64,000 nt of DNA from Phragmites australis (lineage: Eukaryota > Streptophyta > Magnoliopsida > Poales > Poaceae). Shown here one piece after another: positions 23,087-35,400 of this stretch; positions within the stretch are counted from its first letter, which is position 1, and each line of letters opens with the position of its first letter. Under the pieces are notes generated by a model. It ran no database searches and had not been told where the DNA came from. It saw only the letters and a program-made list of their open reading frames with translations. Location: the NCBI RefSeq assembly GCF_958298935.1, contig NC_084922.1, forward strand, positions 17,362,501 to 17,426,500, written 5' to 3'. The position numbers and the translations under genes are program-made.

Positions 23087-23997
23087 TGATGAGGACATCA
23101 CTCTTTCGGATACACACACACACCGAGTATTCCTCCAACAATAGGTCCATTGACACGAGCTCGTGCACGTCAACTAAATCATGAGGTGAGCTCGTTCCTT
23201 AGTGTTCCTTTATATTTTGATGAGGATGGGATGCTACTGAATAATTATGATGTATTGTTACTTAGGAACACGGGAGAAGAACAGCAAGGGCGCCCAAGCC
23301 AAGGTGGAGGTCCAATCAAGTTCGAGTCCGTTTCGGAGTCCAGGACCAGCCTGCACTAAAATCATCGCCCAGGATGTATACGGACTCCGTTTTCGACGTT
23401 CTACACATGGTTGGAAAGCTAAGGAGATAAGCTTTCCAACGGGACTGGTCCCACATCCAAATTATTTCTGAGTCAACATGAATCGTCGAAACAAGTGGAC
23501 ATCCAGAATCTATCAGGGTGCTGCGCCACCATCTTTTGGGCCGTTGGGCCGTGTATCGTGTTGGAGTCCATTAGGGACGCGTCCAGGGGTCCTTGGCCGA
23601 CCCTAGTCTTTTATATACAGTAGCCACCGCTCTAATTAGGGTTGGCTTTTGCTTAGATATTGATCTAGACACAGTTGTGAGATTTTTGCTCTTGTTCCGG
23701 ATCGACTAGGCCGCCGCAAGTGTTTGTGGAACCCCAACTTCGAGTGCTTGAATTCTATTCGCAATATTTCAGATTGCATCTTCTACGTTCTTGCTTGTGT
23801 TCTCGGTACGCTTGCAGGGATTGAGCCTTCTTGGCGAGGTCAACCGCGCGACACGGTTGATAACCATCGGAGCTGTGGTGTAGTGATTGCAAGGGAGACG
23901 ATCTGTTCAGGTCGAAGCCTTTGGATCATCAACGTCGAGTTCTCCACCCACCGACTTATCACTACCTATCGGAAGATCAGGCCAACATTACTCATCA
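23087..23997 (+). mobile_element. 5' LTR of plus-strand CRM-like element
   Basis: TATA box TTATATACAG at 23611-23620. It carries an LTR copy of the C-terminal coding tail ([20 protein letters not shown], from about 23150). Confidence 0.9.
23610..23620 (+). promoter_or_regulatory. LTR TATA box
   Basis: TTTATATACAG, conserved in position among the CRM-like LTRs here. Confidence 0.65.
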
Positions 23998-23999
23998 AC

Positions 24000-24009
24000 T
24001 GGTATCAGA
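24000..24009 (+). other. Primer binding site, tRNA-iMet type
   Basis: TGGTATCAGA begins two bases after the LTR end; the following bases (TTTTCAGG) depart from the full-length site. Confidence 0.85.
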
Positions 24010-25238
24010 TTTTCAGGTTGCCCGTTAAATAATTTCGTTTTCCCCTTTAGATTAGTCTGTTTTTCATTACCTAGAGTCTAGAAAAAGCCAAAAAAATTCC
24101 GTCAATTTCCGCTGCCCTAGAACCCTTTGTGCCTTTGTAATTTTTGTTTTCAGTTGCGCGTTGTTGAGTTTGTGTTTGTGGTCGAGTCTTGTTGCTGGTT
24201 TTAGAGTCGTGTTCTTGGTTTTTAGTCAATGCTCCGTGCTATTTTGATCACGCCGCTATCCTATCGCCACCATCCCCACCAACAAGTCGAGCCACCACAT
24301 TACTCGATTTGCCACCACGAGCCGCCTTGTGTTACTTTCCGCCACGCCAACCCTAGATAGGTCGCAAGCCGCCTTGTATCAAGTGCCCTGCCACCGCTGC
24401 CAGCCTTGTTCATCTCGCGATCCTATTGCTTACAATACCTTAAAGAGGTCAATTTCTGCAAGAGTTGCTTGAAAAAAAAACCCTAACTCGACACGGGTTC
24501 AGTAAAACGGCCATAACTTTCTCATACGGACTCGGAATCAGGCAAAAATTTTTTCACGGACATCTACAAAAAAAGTTACATCCGTTGCTCCCCTGCTTTG
24601 CTGGGTTCCGCCGAAATTTTTTTCCCAAATTCGGCTCGGAAGATTGAGTATTCGAGCCGCGAAGTTTCCGCACGCTTTTTAGAGAACGTGCTTGATTTTC
24701 TATAGGCCACATTTTGCATCCGTTTGAGCTGAAAATTTCTGTGGTTGTTGCTTGTGTGCTCCCAGTTCAGAAAAAATATCAGAAAAATATGAAAAAAAAA
24801 TTCGTAATTCCTACTAGTGATAAAAGACAAAAAAGTGAAGCACAGAGAACACTCAGATCATTGTGCTATTTGCTGTATCTTTCTCTGATCATCCTTTTTA
24901 GCTTTGTTTCAGCTGTTGTGCTAGGACTAGGGACACGTGATAGACCAGCAACTGTGATTCATACTTTGGACACTTATTTAGCTTTGCCCCTCTGATTACA
25001 GTTATTGCTAATCCTTGCTACCATATTGTGCCTTCCAAGCTCCACCTCCTTTGATCCGAACAGGTTCACTCTTGCAATCATCTCACGCTTCCAGACTCGT
25101 CACCGGTTGTTCGTCCTTGCTGCGTTGGTAAGAATATTTGTAAGAGCGTGGTAAGACGCTTGAGTGTGTGTGATTCCACCTTCCACAACCTAGTAGTTGA
25201 TAGGGATAATATTTGTTGTCCTTTGTTTTCTACTAACC
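24010..25238 (+). other. 5' leader of plus-strand CRM-like element
   Basis: About 1.2 kb without a supported gene. Contains A-rich tracts (24470-24480, 24770-24800) and pyrimidine-rich segments. Spacing between primer site and gag start is close to that of the minus-strand element. Confidence 0.6.
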
Positions 25239-26576
25239 ATGTCAGGTGATGGCTCTCCGTCAGATTTTAAGGATTGTGTGTCCAAGGAAGAACTCAACAA
25301 AGCCTTGCAGGATCATACTAGGCTATTGACAGACATTAGAACAAGCATTGCTAACCTCGTCACGCGAGTCAACGACCTTGAGTTGCGACAGCCACCACAG
25401 GATGATGACCATTCACATGATGATGATGATGATACTAATAATGGTGACCAAGAAGATGGTGAGGTTTTTGTTGGGCAAGATGCGCGTGCTGAGCAACGTC
25501 CTCGTGCTGAACAATTACGTCGTGACCAACAACAACGTCGTCAAGGTAATGGAGGTAATAATGTTACTCGCAACGGTCGCGATGATCCTTATTCTAAGAT
25601 TAAGTTTTCAATGCCTCCTTTTGATGGTGCATATGATGCTGATGCTTATTTGAATTGGGAAATGACGGTTGATCAAAAGTATAGTTCTCATATGGTTCCT
25701 GAAATGCATAGAGTTCGACTAGCCACTTGTGAGTTCACGAATTATGCTATTATTTGGTGGAATGGTCTAGTTTCTAGTGGCTTAGAACCTGAATCATGGC
25801 CTAGACTAAAGCGTGCCATGCGCAATAGATTTATTCCTCCTGATTATACACATGAATTGAAAAAGAAATTGCAGCGCTTAAATCAAGGTTCTAAATCTGT
25901 GCATGATTACTATCAAGAGCTTCAAATTGTTATGCTTCGTTGTAGTATACAAGAGGATGATGAGGATACTATGATTCGTTTTTACTCCGGGTTGAGACGT
26001 GAAATTCAGGACCTTGTTGATTATAAAGATTACAATACTACCAATAGGTTGTTCCATTTTGCTATCTTGGCAGAAAAAGAACTGCAGGGTCGACAACAGG
26101 TGCAGAAATTGTGGAACAATTTTGGGAGTACATCTACTTCACGAGTACCACTGGTACAAGCAACAACATTTTCTTCTACATCTACACGATCTGCTGCCCC
26201 CTCCTCCAACACTCGGGCGCGTTCAGCAGGAGCACCACAACCATCACGTGAGGTGAGTAAATCTACTGTTTCGCAGGATCCAATGCCACGCTCTTCTTCA
26301 GGTGCAGCTACCACGGGTCGTACAACGGGCATTGTGTGCCGTCGCTGCCAAGGTATTGGCCACGTCATGAAGGATTTCCCAAGCCAGCGAGCATACTCCG
26401 CAACAGCAGATGGTGGATATGTTAGTCATAGTGATGTCGAGGAAGAATATGCATTTGAAGCTAATCTTGCAGCCGATCATGACATGGATAGTGAGGGGGA
26501 GGAGATTAGTGGTACCGCTGCCACGGAGAGTTATGCGCTGCCACGGAGAGTTATGCAGCACGCACCTTCATTGTGA
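25239..26576 (+). pseudogene. CRM-like Gag, frame-broken before protease
   Basis: The start at 25239 (MSGDGSPSDFKDC) parallels the minus-strand element; an in-frame ATG 42 bases upstream is less likely. The Gag core includes MPPFDGAYDADAYLNWEMTV and [17 protein letters not shown]. The zinc knuckle near 26334-26378 reads CRRCQGIGHVMKDF: the fourth ligand, Cys in the relative, is Phe (TTC at 26376-26378). A 20-bp tandem duplication at 26517-26556 shifts the frame, giving a premature stop at 26576. Gag would coat the RNA in the virus-like particle; loss of one zinc ligand should weaken RNA binding (inference). Confidence 0.9.
26517..26556 (+). repeat. 20-bp tandem duplication causing a frameshift
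   Basis: GCTGCCACGGAGAGTTATGC occurs twice back to back (26517-26536 and 26537-26556). The extra 20 bases put the downstream protease-RT region out of frame with gag. Confidence 0.95.
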
Positions 26577-29500
26577 AGCGAGTTTTGAGTTCTCAAATGG
26601 GGCAAGCAGAGCAGCTACAACGCCATAATCTATTCCAGACATTCTTCATTGTCAAAGATGCACGTGTTCGTACCATAATTGATGGCGGGAGTTGCAACAA
26701 CCTCTTGAGCTCCGATCTTGTGAGGAATCTTTCCTTGCCAACACGTGCACATCCTCATCCATACTACATTCAATGGTTCAATAACAGCGGTAAGGTTAAG
26801 GTAACACAATCTGCGATAGTACATTTTTCTATTGGTTCCTACCATGATTATGCTGATTTTGATGTAGTGCCTATGCAAGCATGTTCACTTTTGTTAGGCC
26901 GTCCTTGGGAATTTGATACCGATGCTACACACCATGGTAGAAGTAATAAATACTCTCTCATGCACAAGGGAAAAAAAATCTCTTTGCTTCCTTTGACACC
27001 TGCTGAAATTGTGCAATGTGATAAAGCTTTAGCTGAAAAAGAAAAGAAAGAACATGTTTTGGAATCTGAAAATCAGCAAGTAGCTCAATCTGTTTTTCCA
27101 CCTAAGAAAGAGAAGAACACACCTAGGTCCGAAGGCATTAAGTTAAAGGGTGGTGTTATGCTTGCTACTAAATCTGACCTTGCTGAAATTCAAGATAATG
27201 ATACTTTGTGCTATGCTTTCGTATGCAAACAGATTTTATTTTCAATTGATGATATACCTAGCTCTTTGCCTGCTGCTGTCACTAACCTTTTGCAGGAGTA
27301 TAAGGATGTCTTTCCAGCTGAGATACCCCCGGGGCTACCACCATTGAGAGGGATAGAGCACCAAATAGATTTGATCCCGGGAGCAACTTTGCCAAACCGT
27401 GCTGCATATAGGACCAATCCGGAGGAGACTAAGAAAATTCAGTGACAAGTCCAAGACCTTTTGGACCGTGGGTACGTACGAGAGAGCCTTAGTCCTTGTG
27501 CTGTTCCTGTTCTTTTGGTTCCTAAGGAAGATGGTACATGGCGCATGTGTGTTGATTGTAGAGCCATTAATAATATCACAATAAGGTATTGTCACCCTAT
27601 TCCTAGGCTAGACGACATGCTTGATGAGTTGAGTGGTTCTATTATTTTCACGAAGATTGACTTGCGTAGTGGTTACCACCAAATAAGAATGAAATTGGGA
27701 GATGAATGGAAAACTGCTTTCAAAACTAAGTTCGGTCTATATGAGTGGTTAGTGATGCCTTTTGGTTTAACTAATGCACCTAGCACTTTCATGAGATTGA
27801 TGAATGAGGTTTTACGTGCTTTCATAGGAAGATTTGTGGTGGTGTACTTTGATGATATTTTGATCTATAGCAAGTCACATGAAGAACACATTGATCATCT
27901 ACGTGCTGTTTTTACTGCTTTGAGAGAGGCACGTTTGTTTGCTAACCTTGACAAGTGCACCTTTTGCACGAATAGAGTTGCTTTTCTTGGCTATGTTGTT
28001 ACTCCACAGGGAATTGAAGTTGATGAAGCTAAAATTGAAGCCATCAAGAGCTGACCGACCCCTGGGACTATCACACAGGTGAGAAGCTTTCATGGCCTTG
28101 CAGGGTTCTATCGGCGTTTTGTGAGAGATTTCAGCACCATTGCTGCCCCACTCAATGAGTTGACAAAGAAGGACGTTCCGTTCCAATGGGGGCCAGCACA
28201 AGAACAAGCTTTTAATACGTTGAAAGATAAGCTTACGCATGCACCTCTACTCCAACTTCCGAACTTTGGTAAGACTTTTGAGTTAGAATGTGATGCTAGC
28301 GGCATTGGAATTGGAGGAGTGCTACTACAAAGAGGTAAACCCGTTGCTTATTTTAGTGAGAAATTGAATGGATCATCTCTTAATTATTCGACTTATGATA
28401 AGGAGTTGTATGCTTTAGTGCGAGTTTTAGAAACATGGCAACATTATCTTTGGCCCAAGGAGTTTATTATTCATTCTGATCATGAAGCTTTGAAACATAT
28501 TAGAAGCCAAGCCAAACTGAACAAACGTCATGCTAAATGGGTTGAATTTATAGAGTCTTTTCCTTATATCATTAAACACAAGAAAGGTAAAGACAATGTC
28601 ATTGCAGATGCGTTATCTAGACATTATACCATGTTGTCCCAACTCGATCATAAGATTTTTGGTTTAGAAACAATTAAAGGATTATATGCTACTGATTTGG
28701 ACTTTAAAGATACTTTCGAACATTGTAAAGAAGGAAGAACTTGGAATAAATATGTGCTAAATGATGGATTACTATACCGTGCTAACAGGCTATGCATCCC
28801 AGCTAGCTCTATTCGCCTATTGTTCTTGCAGGAAGCGTATGGAGGTGGTTTGATGGGACATTTTGGAGTGAAGAAGACCGAGGATGTACTGGCTACTCAC
28901 TTCTTTTGGCCTAAGATGAGGCGCGACGTTGAGCGCTACATGGCACGCTGCACTACTTGCAATAAAGCTAAGTCTCGCTTGAACCCACATGGACTTTATA
29001 TGCCTCTTCCTGTTCCTAGTGTATCTTGGGAGGATATTTCTATGGATTTTGTTTTAGGATTGCCTAGGACCAAGAGGAGGAGGGATAGTATATTTGTCGT
29101 TGTGGATCGTTTTTCAAAAATGGCACATTTTATACCTTGTCACAAGAGCGATGATGCTACAATCATAGCTGATTTATTTTTCAGGGAAATCATTCGCTTG
29201 CATGGAGTGCCTAACACCATTGTTTCAGATCGTGATGCAAAATTTTTGAGCCACTTTTGGAGGACACTTTGGAATAAACTTGGGACAAAGCTGCTGTTTT
29301 CGACGACATGTCACCCTCAAACCGACGGACAAACGGAGGTTGTGAACCGCACATTATCCACCATGTTGCGAGCTGTTTTGAAGAAAAATTTGAGGATGTG
29401 GGAAGAGTGTCTACCCCATATTGAGTTCGCTTACAACAGATCAGTTCACTCCACCACCAAGGTAAGTCCGTTTCATGTAGTGTATGGTTTTAACCCCCGT

Positions 29501-30250
29501 GCCCCTATTGATTTACTTCCTTTACCAACATCTGAGAAATTGAATTTTGATGCTAAGACACGTGCTGATTTGATTCTGAAAATGCATGAGTTGACTAAGA
29601 AAAATATTGAAAAGATGAATGAGAAGTATAGAACTTATGGTAGCCAAGGTCGGAAACATATTACTTTTGAAATTGCTGATCTTGTGTGGTTACATTTGCG
29701 CAAAGATAGGTTTCCTGATATGAGAAAGTCTAAATTGCTGCCTCGAGCTGATGGTCCTTTTAAAATTGTGGAAAAGATCAATGATAATGCATATAAGCTT
29801 GAGTTGCCTGCAGATTATGGGGTTAGTCCCACATTTAACATTTCAGATTTAAAGTCTTACTTGGGAGAAGAAGATGACATTGCATCGAGAACGACTCCAA
29901 TTCAAGAGGGGGAGGATGATGAGGACATCACTCTTTCGGATACACACACACCGAGTATTCCTCCAACAATAGGTCCATTGACACGAGCTCGTGCACGTCA
30001 ACTAAATCATGAGGTGAGCTCGTTCCTTAGTGTTCCTTTATATTTTGATGAGGATGGGATGCTACTGAATAATTGTGATGTATTGTTACTTAGGAACACG
30101 GGAGAAGAACAGCAAGGGCGCCCAAGCCAAGGTGGAGGTCCAATCAAGTTCGAGTCCGTTTCAGACCAGCCTGCACTAAAATCATTGCCCAGGATGCATA
30201 CGGACTCCGTTTTCGACGTTCTACACATGGTTGGAAAGCTAAGGAGATAA
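26557..30250 (+). pseudogene. CRM-like protease-RT-RNase H-integrase with two stops
   Basis: One frame continues from the duplicated site to 30250, interrupted only by TGA at 27443-27445 (Arg codon in the relative) and TGA at 28052-28054 (Trp codon in the relative). Domains: protease IIDGGS at about 26675-26692; RT with YFDD at 27845-27856; RNase H from about 28280 (ECDASG); integrase HHCC at 28830-28962; DDE blocks SMDFVLG (29040), SDRDAKF (29227) and HPQTDGQTE (29312-29338); [16 protein letters not shown] near 29700-29745. The last ~110 codons lie in the 3' LTR (29917-30250). Enzymatic motifs are otherwise intact, so the copy is dead by three small lesions, counting the gag frameshift. Confidence 0.92.
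29904..29916 (+). other. Polypurine tract
   Basis: AAGAGGGGGAGGA abuts the 3' LTR start; the minus-strand element has the same tract. Confidence 0.85.
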
Positions 30251-30817
30251 GATTTCCAACGGGACTAGTCCCACATCCAAATTCTTTTTGAGTCAACAGA
30301 AATCGTCGAAACAAGTGGACATCTAGAATCTGTCAGGGTGCTGCGCCACCATCTTTTGGGCCATTGGACCGTGTATCGTGTTAGAGTCCATTAGAGACGC
30401 GTCCAGGGGTCCTTAGCCAACCCTAGTCTTTTATGTACAGTAGCCACCACCCTAATTAGGGTTGGGTTTTGCTTAGATATTGATCTACACACAGTTGTGA
30501 GATTTTCGCTCTTGTTCCGGACCGACTAGGCCGCCGCAAGTGTTTGTGGAACCCCAACTTCGAGTGCTTGAATTCTATTTGCAATATTTCAGATTGCATC
30601 TTCTACGTTCTTGCTTGTGTTCTCGGTACGCTTGCAGGGATTGAGCCTTCTTGGCGAGGTCAACCGCGCGACACGGTTGATAACCATCGGAGCTGTGGTG
30701 TAGTGATTGCAAGAGAGACGATCTGTTCGGGTCGAAGCCTTTGGATCATCAACGTCGAGTTCTCCACCCACCGACTTATCACAACCTATCGGAAGATCAG
30801 GCCAACATTACTCATCA
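29917..30817 (+). mobile_element. 3' LTR of plus-strand CRM-like element
   Basis: 901 bp, ends ACTCATCA followed by the CAAAG duplication. Holds the C-terminal coding tail of the polyprotein. Confidence 0.9.
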
Positions 30818-30822
30818 CAAAG

Positions 30823-31658
30823 TCTTAGTATGTTGACTACCCCCTTGTGCTTTATGTATTTGGGCTTTTTCTTATCTAAATGGAGTCATGTCTGCCTTCT
30901 TGTGGTTCGCCTATGTTGTTCTGGAGTGTTCGTGCCTTTGAGGCTAACTTGAGTCCGATCTGTGTGTATAGGTGCGGCAGCCCGAAGCCGGAGGGGGCCT
31001 CACTCGTATCTGGGATGGTGCCTCCAGGGAGGGATCGAGTATGTCCTGAGCGTCTGGGGCCACTCCATCTGCCTGATGACGAAGTTGCTTTGTTATGCCT
31101 CGTGATTCTGTGGGGCGCGTGGATCTGAAGGTGGCCATCGATGTCTTAGTCAAGGTCGAGTCGGTGGACCCCCTTGTGTCTACCCGGATGTATTTTTTTT
31201 TGCAAAGGACAACAGGTGTGTAGCTCGAACAGCTCAGGAGGTTGCCAGTTCACGCTTCTTTTAGTGCTTTTTCCTCCCCTGGGATTCTGATTGAAGGGTG
31301 CCTTTGGAAATCCTTGAGCATATCCTGGCCGAGGTGAAGGTGGAGGAGGTGCAGGCTATAGAGTCCCCACCGAAAGAGTAGGACGAGGATGAGCTCCTTC
31401 TTAGCCTTTGACTTGTATCCCTTCCCAGCGGATCCTTCATCTTCTCGAGGCCAAAGGGGCTCCGCTTTAAGCAATGGTTCCCTCCGTGGAGGGGATTCGC
31501 GTCAACCCTCTGTGCGTAGTTACCAGGTTCAATCCTCTAGGTCCCATGGTATTTCTAGGAGGCATGGTGGTCGAGCACCCTCGTCCTCATGTAGTGTTCC
31601 GGGGAGGCATAACAGTTTAGCAAGTTTGCTAGGCATAGATTTGATGTACAGTGGTTAG
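30823..31658 (+). pseudogene. Antisense gene (aORF) of Tat element, 3' segment
   Basis: Resumes after the CAAAG duplication. A frame with stops reads an acidic stretch near 31320-31400 and ends in a Ser/Arg/Gly-rich tail at 31389-31658 (SNGSLRGGDSRQPSVRS, then a stop after LGIDLMYSG). Such low-complexity tails are common in these plant transposon proteins. The 3' end at 31656-31658 is the natural stop of the most continuous frame. Function unknown. Confidence 0.5.
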
Positions 31659-31867
31659 CTGAATGCAAAGTCTTTGTATGCCTTGTCTTTTGGTGTTTTT
31701 ATAATTTATCACATCAATGCTTTGTTATTGTATCAACGCTTCACCTGTGCCCCCTATCCCAGCCCCTTCGCATTTTGTGGTTTGTTAGTGGCCGCCGGGT
31801 GCGAGATCCGAGGGGTATAGCGTAGCATTAGGTGTGAGCAGGGAAGATACCGTAGGGGTGACATGAT
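31659..31867. other. Short spacer after antisense gene
   Basis: AT-rich 31660-31740 could be the 3' untranslated part of the antisense gene. Nothing else is recognised. Confidence 0.4.
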
Positions 31868-32370
31868 TTTGGCACGGAGACTTTTAGTCTTCAAGGTGCC
31901 GGAGGATCAATACTTTGTATGAATCCTTTTTGGCACTGAGGCTAGGCCTTCAAGATGCTGGGGAGGTTATCCCTTCGCCATATAGTGCAGCCAGGCCTTA
32001 AAGATGACGGAGGGTCTTACGGCTGTCTGCCACGGAGGCAATGCCTTCAAGATGTCAGAACGGTCTTTTCCTCTCCACCACGTAAGTTAGCTAGACCTTA
32101 AAGATGGTGGATGGATATATGCCTGTCTAGCACGCAGGCTTAAGCCTTCAAGATGCTGGAGTGGTCTTTGCCTCACCGCCACGTAGGTCAGCTAGGCCTT
32201 AAAGATGGCAGAGGGATATACTTCTCTGGCACGGAGGCACTGCCTTCAAGATGCTGAAGGGATTTTGTTCTCTTGGCACGGAGGCAGTGCCTTAAAGATG
32301 CCGGAGGGTTTTACCCCTTCAGCACGGAGGCAGTGCCTTCAAGATACCGGAGGGTCTTCGTAGGCTTTGT
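31868..32370. repeat. ~49-bp imperfect tandem array, about 10 units
   Basis: The core CCTT(C/A)AAGATG recurs at about 31888, 31947, 31996, 32043, 32095, 32144, 32197, 32242, 32289 and 32337 (spacing 45-59 bp), usually preceded by GGCACGGAGGCAGTG. It sits between pol and the antisense gene of the minus-strand Tat element. No frame stays open through it. Confidence 0.9.
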
Positions 32371-32493
32371 GTGGGTTTGCTTTTGCAGGGTAGTGTTTTC
32401 TGGGAGTTGATACCTCTAGGTAAGGTTGTATGGATGGGTAATCTATGATTTTATTTGTCTTGGACCTTTGGAGAGGGCGGAGCCTGGGGGCCT
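32371..32493. other. Gap between tandem array and pol end
   Basis: Nothing recognised; the pol frame ends at 32494 on the minus strand. Confidence 0.4.
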
Positions 32494-35400
32494 CTATACA
32501 TAGAATTTGCGGAGGGTCTCCGCGTTCCAACTGTGTGGGAGGGGGGTTCCTTCTGTGTCGGCTAGGCGGTAGGAGCTGAGCCTATTAGACCTGAGGATTA
32601 GGTATGGGCCTTCCTATTTGTTGTGCAATTTTTTCGGAGCCACGGCATGTCGAAGTACTAGGTCGCCAGGTTCTAAGTTTTGTGGCGCGACCTTAGGATC
32701 GTACCAGGCCTTGGTTTTCGTGATGTAGTGATCGAGGTTTTGGATGGCACGGAGTTGCTTTCCATCAGTGAGATCGACGGAGAGTTCTCATTCGCCGGTA
32801 GTTTGTGGAAGTTACACCCGAAGCGAGCATCCCTTGACCTCGGTGGGGGTCATGGCTTTGTCACCATATAGGAGGCAGAAAGGGGTGAACCCTGTGGCTC
32901 GCATGACAGTGGTGCGGAGGGACCATAAAACCTTGAGGAGTTCCTCGACCCAGAGGCCTCGAGCTAGGCCGATGAGTTAGCGGTTTAAGCCAAAGAGAAT
33001 GTTGTTGTTGGCTTATTCGACAGGCCCATTGGACTAAGGATGTCGAACTGCAGCGAAGCATAATTTGATGCTGAGGTCATCGTAGAATTGTCTGAAAGGC
33101 CCATAGTCAATTGTGTGCCGTTGTCAACCGTGAGCGGTCGTAGGACGCCGAAGTGGCAGATTATGTTTTTAAGAAGAATTTCTGGACATTCTTCGATGTG
33201 ATCATCGTGAGGGGTTCAGCCCTGATCCATTTGGAGAAGTACTCCAATGCTACCACTGCGTACTAAAGGTGGCCTTTGGCATGGGAGAATGGACCAATTA
33301 GGTCCATGCCCCAACGAGCCAGGGGCCACACAAGAGCGATTGGTTGTAGGGGAGCTGGGGGCCTAGTGCCTTCGTCGTCCCATCCATTGGCATCCTTTGC
33401 AGGTGTGGACGAGGTCTTCTGCATCGGACATGATTGTAGGCCAGTGGAGCCCCTAGCGGAGGGCCTTACCGGCTATGGCGTGAGGCGCCAAATGGTTGCC
33501 GCAAAGGGCCTCATGTATCTTCCGGATGAGGTTGGCCCCTTCTTGTCTGGTGATGCAACAAAGGAGGGGAGCGTAGACACCTATTTTGTAAATGGCACCT
33601 TCTATGAGATGGTAGCCCCTGGCGCAATTCTGAATGCGGTGGAGCGCAATTGGGTCTTCCGGCTCTTCTATTCCACCGAGGAAGGATAAGATGGGAGCTC
33701 TCTAGTCGGTGGTTTCGATGGTGAGAATGGTGGTGGCTATCTCGTCAAGAGTTTTAGCAGCCGACTGGTGTAGAGTCTCAAGGAAGGTGCCCAACGGTGG
33801 GTCTTTGCCCATGGCGGTAGCTTTTGTTAGGATGTCTGCCTAGCCATTGTCCGTTCGTGGTATGTTGCATATTGATATGCTGTGAAAGTGTGATTTGACT
33901 TTGCGAATGGCTTCGAGGTATCTTGCCATGTCCAGATGTCAAACTTAGAAACTTCTGTCGATGTGGCTAGTAACAATCTGGGAGTTAGTCCGGATGATGA
34001 CTCTGGATGCCCCCAATGCTTGGGCCTTCCGGAGGCCCAAGAGGATGTCTTCGTATTTGACTATGTTGTTAGTTGTTTTGAAATCCAGACGAGGAACAAA
34101 CTGGACTTGCTGGCATGTGGGGGAGATGAGGATCGCACCATGGATCCATATGCTCCGTCGGGGTAGATAGTCGAGATGTCTTAGGGAGGGGTAGTGGTGG
34201 GTTGGACGGGCGCCGGAGTCCATTCGGCGATGAAGTCTGCCAAGATTTGGGATTTGATAGCGGTGTGGGCCACAAACCTTACCACAAAGGGGGCTAGCTC
34301 TACTGCCCATTTGGCGACGTGTCCCGTCGCCTCCCGGTTGAGAAACATGTCGCCAAGTGGGTAAGAGGTTGGGACACTGATGTTGTAGGCAAGGAAGTAG
34401 TGGCGGAGTTTGCGTGAGGCCATCAGTAGGGCGTATGCTATTTTTTTTTTGAGCTCGGTGTAGTCCGTCTTGGACCCAGCTAAGGCCTCCGAGACATAGT
34501 ATACGGCCCTCTGAGCAGAGTGATTGTCACTCTTCTCCTCCCGTACCAGGGCGGCGCTAACAACTGAGGCAGAGGCGGACAAGTATAGGAGCAGCACTTC
34601 GCTGGAGAGGGGCATTGCGAGTGTTTCAAAGTGGGAAAGGTGGGTCTTGAGGGCCTCGAATGCCGCTTGGCACTATGAAGTCAGCTGAACAGTTCAGAGC
34701 TCCTCAGCGTTTTGAAGAAGGGGAGGCTATGCTCAGCAAATTTGGTGAGGAAGCGACTAAAGGCTGCGAGGCGACCAGCTAAGCATTGTACTTCTTTTGG
34801 ATTGGTGGGAGGTGACATCTCTACGATGGCACGAATCTTGCCAGTGTTGGCCTCGATGCCTATCCGGGAGAAGAGATATCCCAGCATCTTTCCTACCTTG
34901 GCGCCGAATATGCACTTCTCCTGGTTCAGCCGTATGGCTCCAGCCTGGAGGCTATCAAATGTTTCTTGTAGGTTGGCGACGTGGTTAGTTTCGAGCCGAC
35001 TTTTTACCACGATATCGTCCATGTAAGCTTCAACATTACGGGCCAGTTGCTGTTGCAGTACCTTGTGCACTAGGCGAGATAAGGTGGCCCTAGCATTTTG
35101 AAGATCGCAAGGCATCCGGACGTAGCAGTATACCCTGAATGGGGTAATGAAGCTAGTCTCTCTCATCCTTCATCGCCAACCTCACCTGGTGTACCCGAAG
35201 TTGGCATCTAAGAAGCTTAGCAGCTCGCAGCCGGTTGTGGAATCTACTAGCTAGTCAATGCGAGGAAGGGGGTACGGGTCCCTAGGGCACACGTTGTTTA
35301 GCGATGTGAAATCGATGCACATACACCACTTAACGCTGTGTTTCTTGACCAGGACGGTGTTGGAGAGCCAATCAGAGTGGATTACCTCTCAGATAACAGC

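Larger units (their letters stand above)
23087..30817 (+). mobile_element. Complete CRM-like Ty3/gypsy element (plus)
   Basis: LTRs 23087-23997 (911 bp) and 29917-30817 (901 bp) start TGATGAGGACATCACTC and end ACTCATCA. The target duplication CAAAG is at 23082-23086 and 30818-30822. Primer site TGGTATCAGA at 24000-24009; polypurine tract AAGAGGGGGAGGA at 29904-29916. About 30 LTR substitutions by eye (~3.3%) plus an 8-bp and a 2-bp indel suggest an age a little over 1 My at 1.3e-8 per site per year. It is inserted in the antisense gene of the Tat element. Confidence 0.9.

Noticed and set aside
31868..32370. Possible CRISPR-like array
   Set aside because: Units are imperfect and directly tandem without unique spacers, in a plant retrotransposon; it is a minisatellite.
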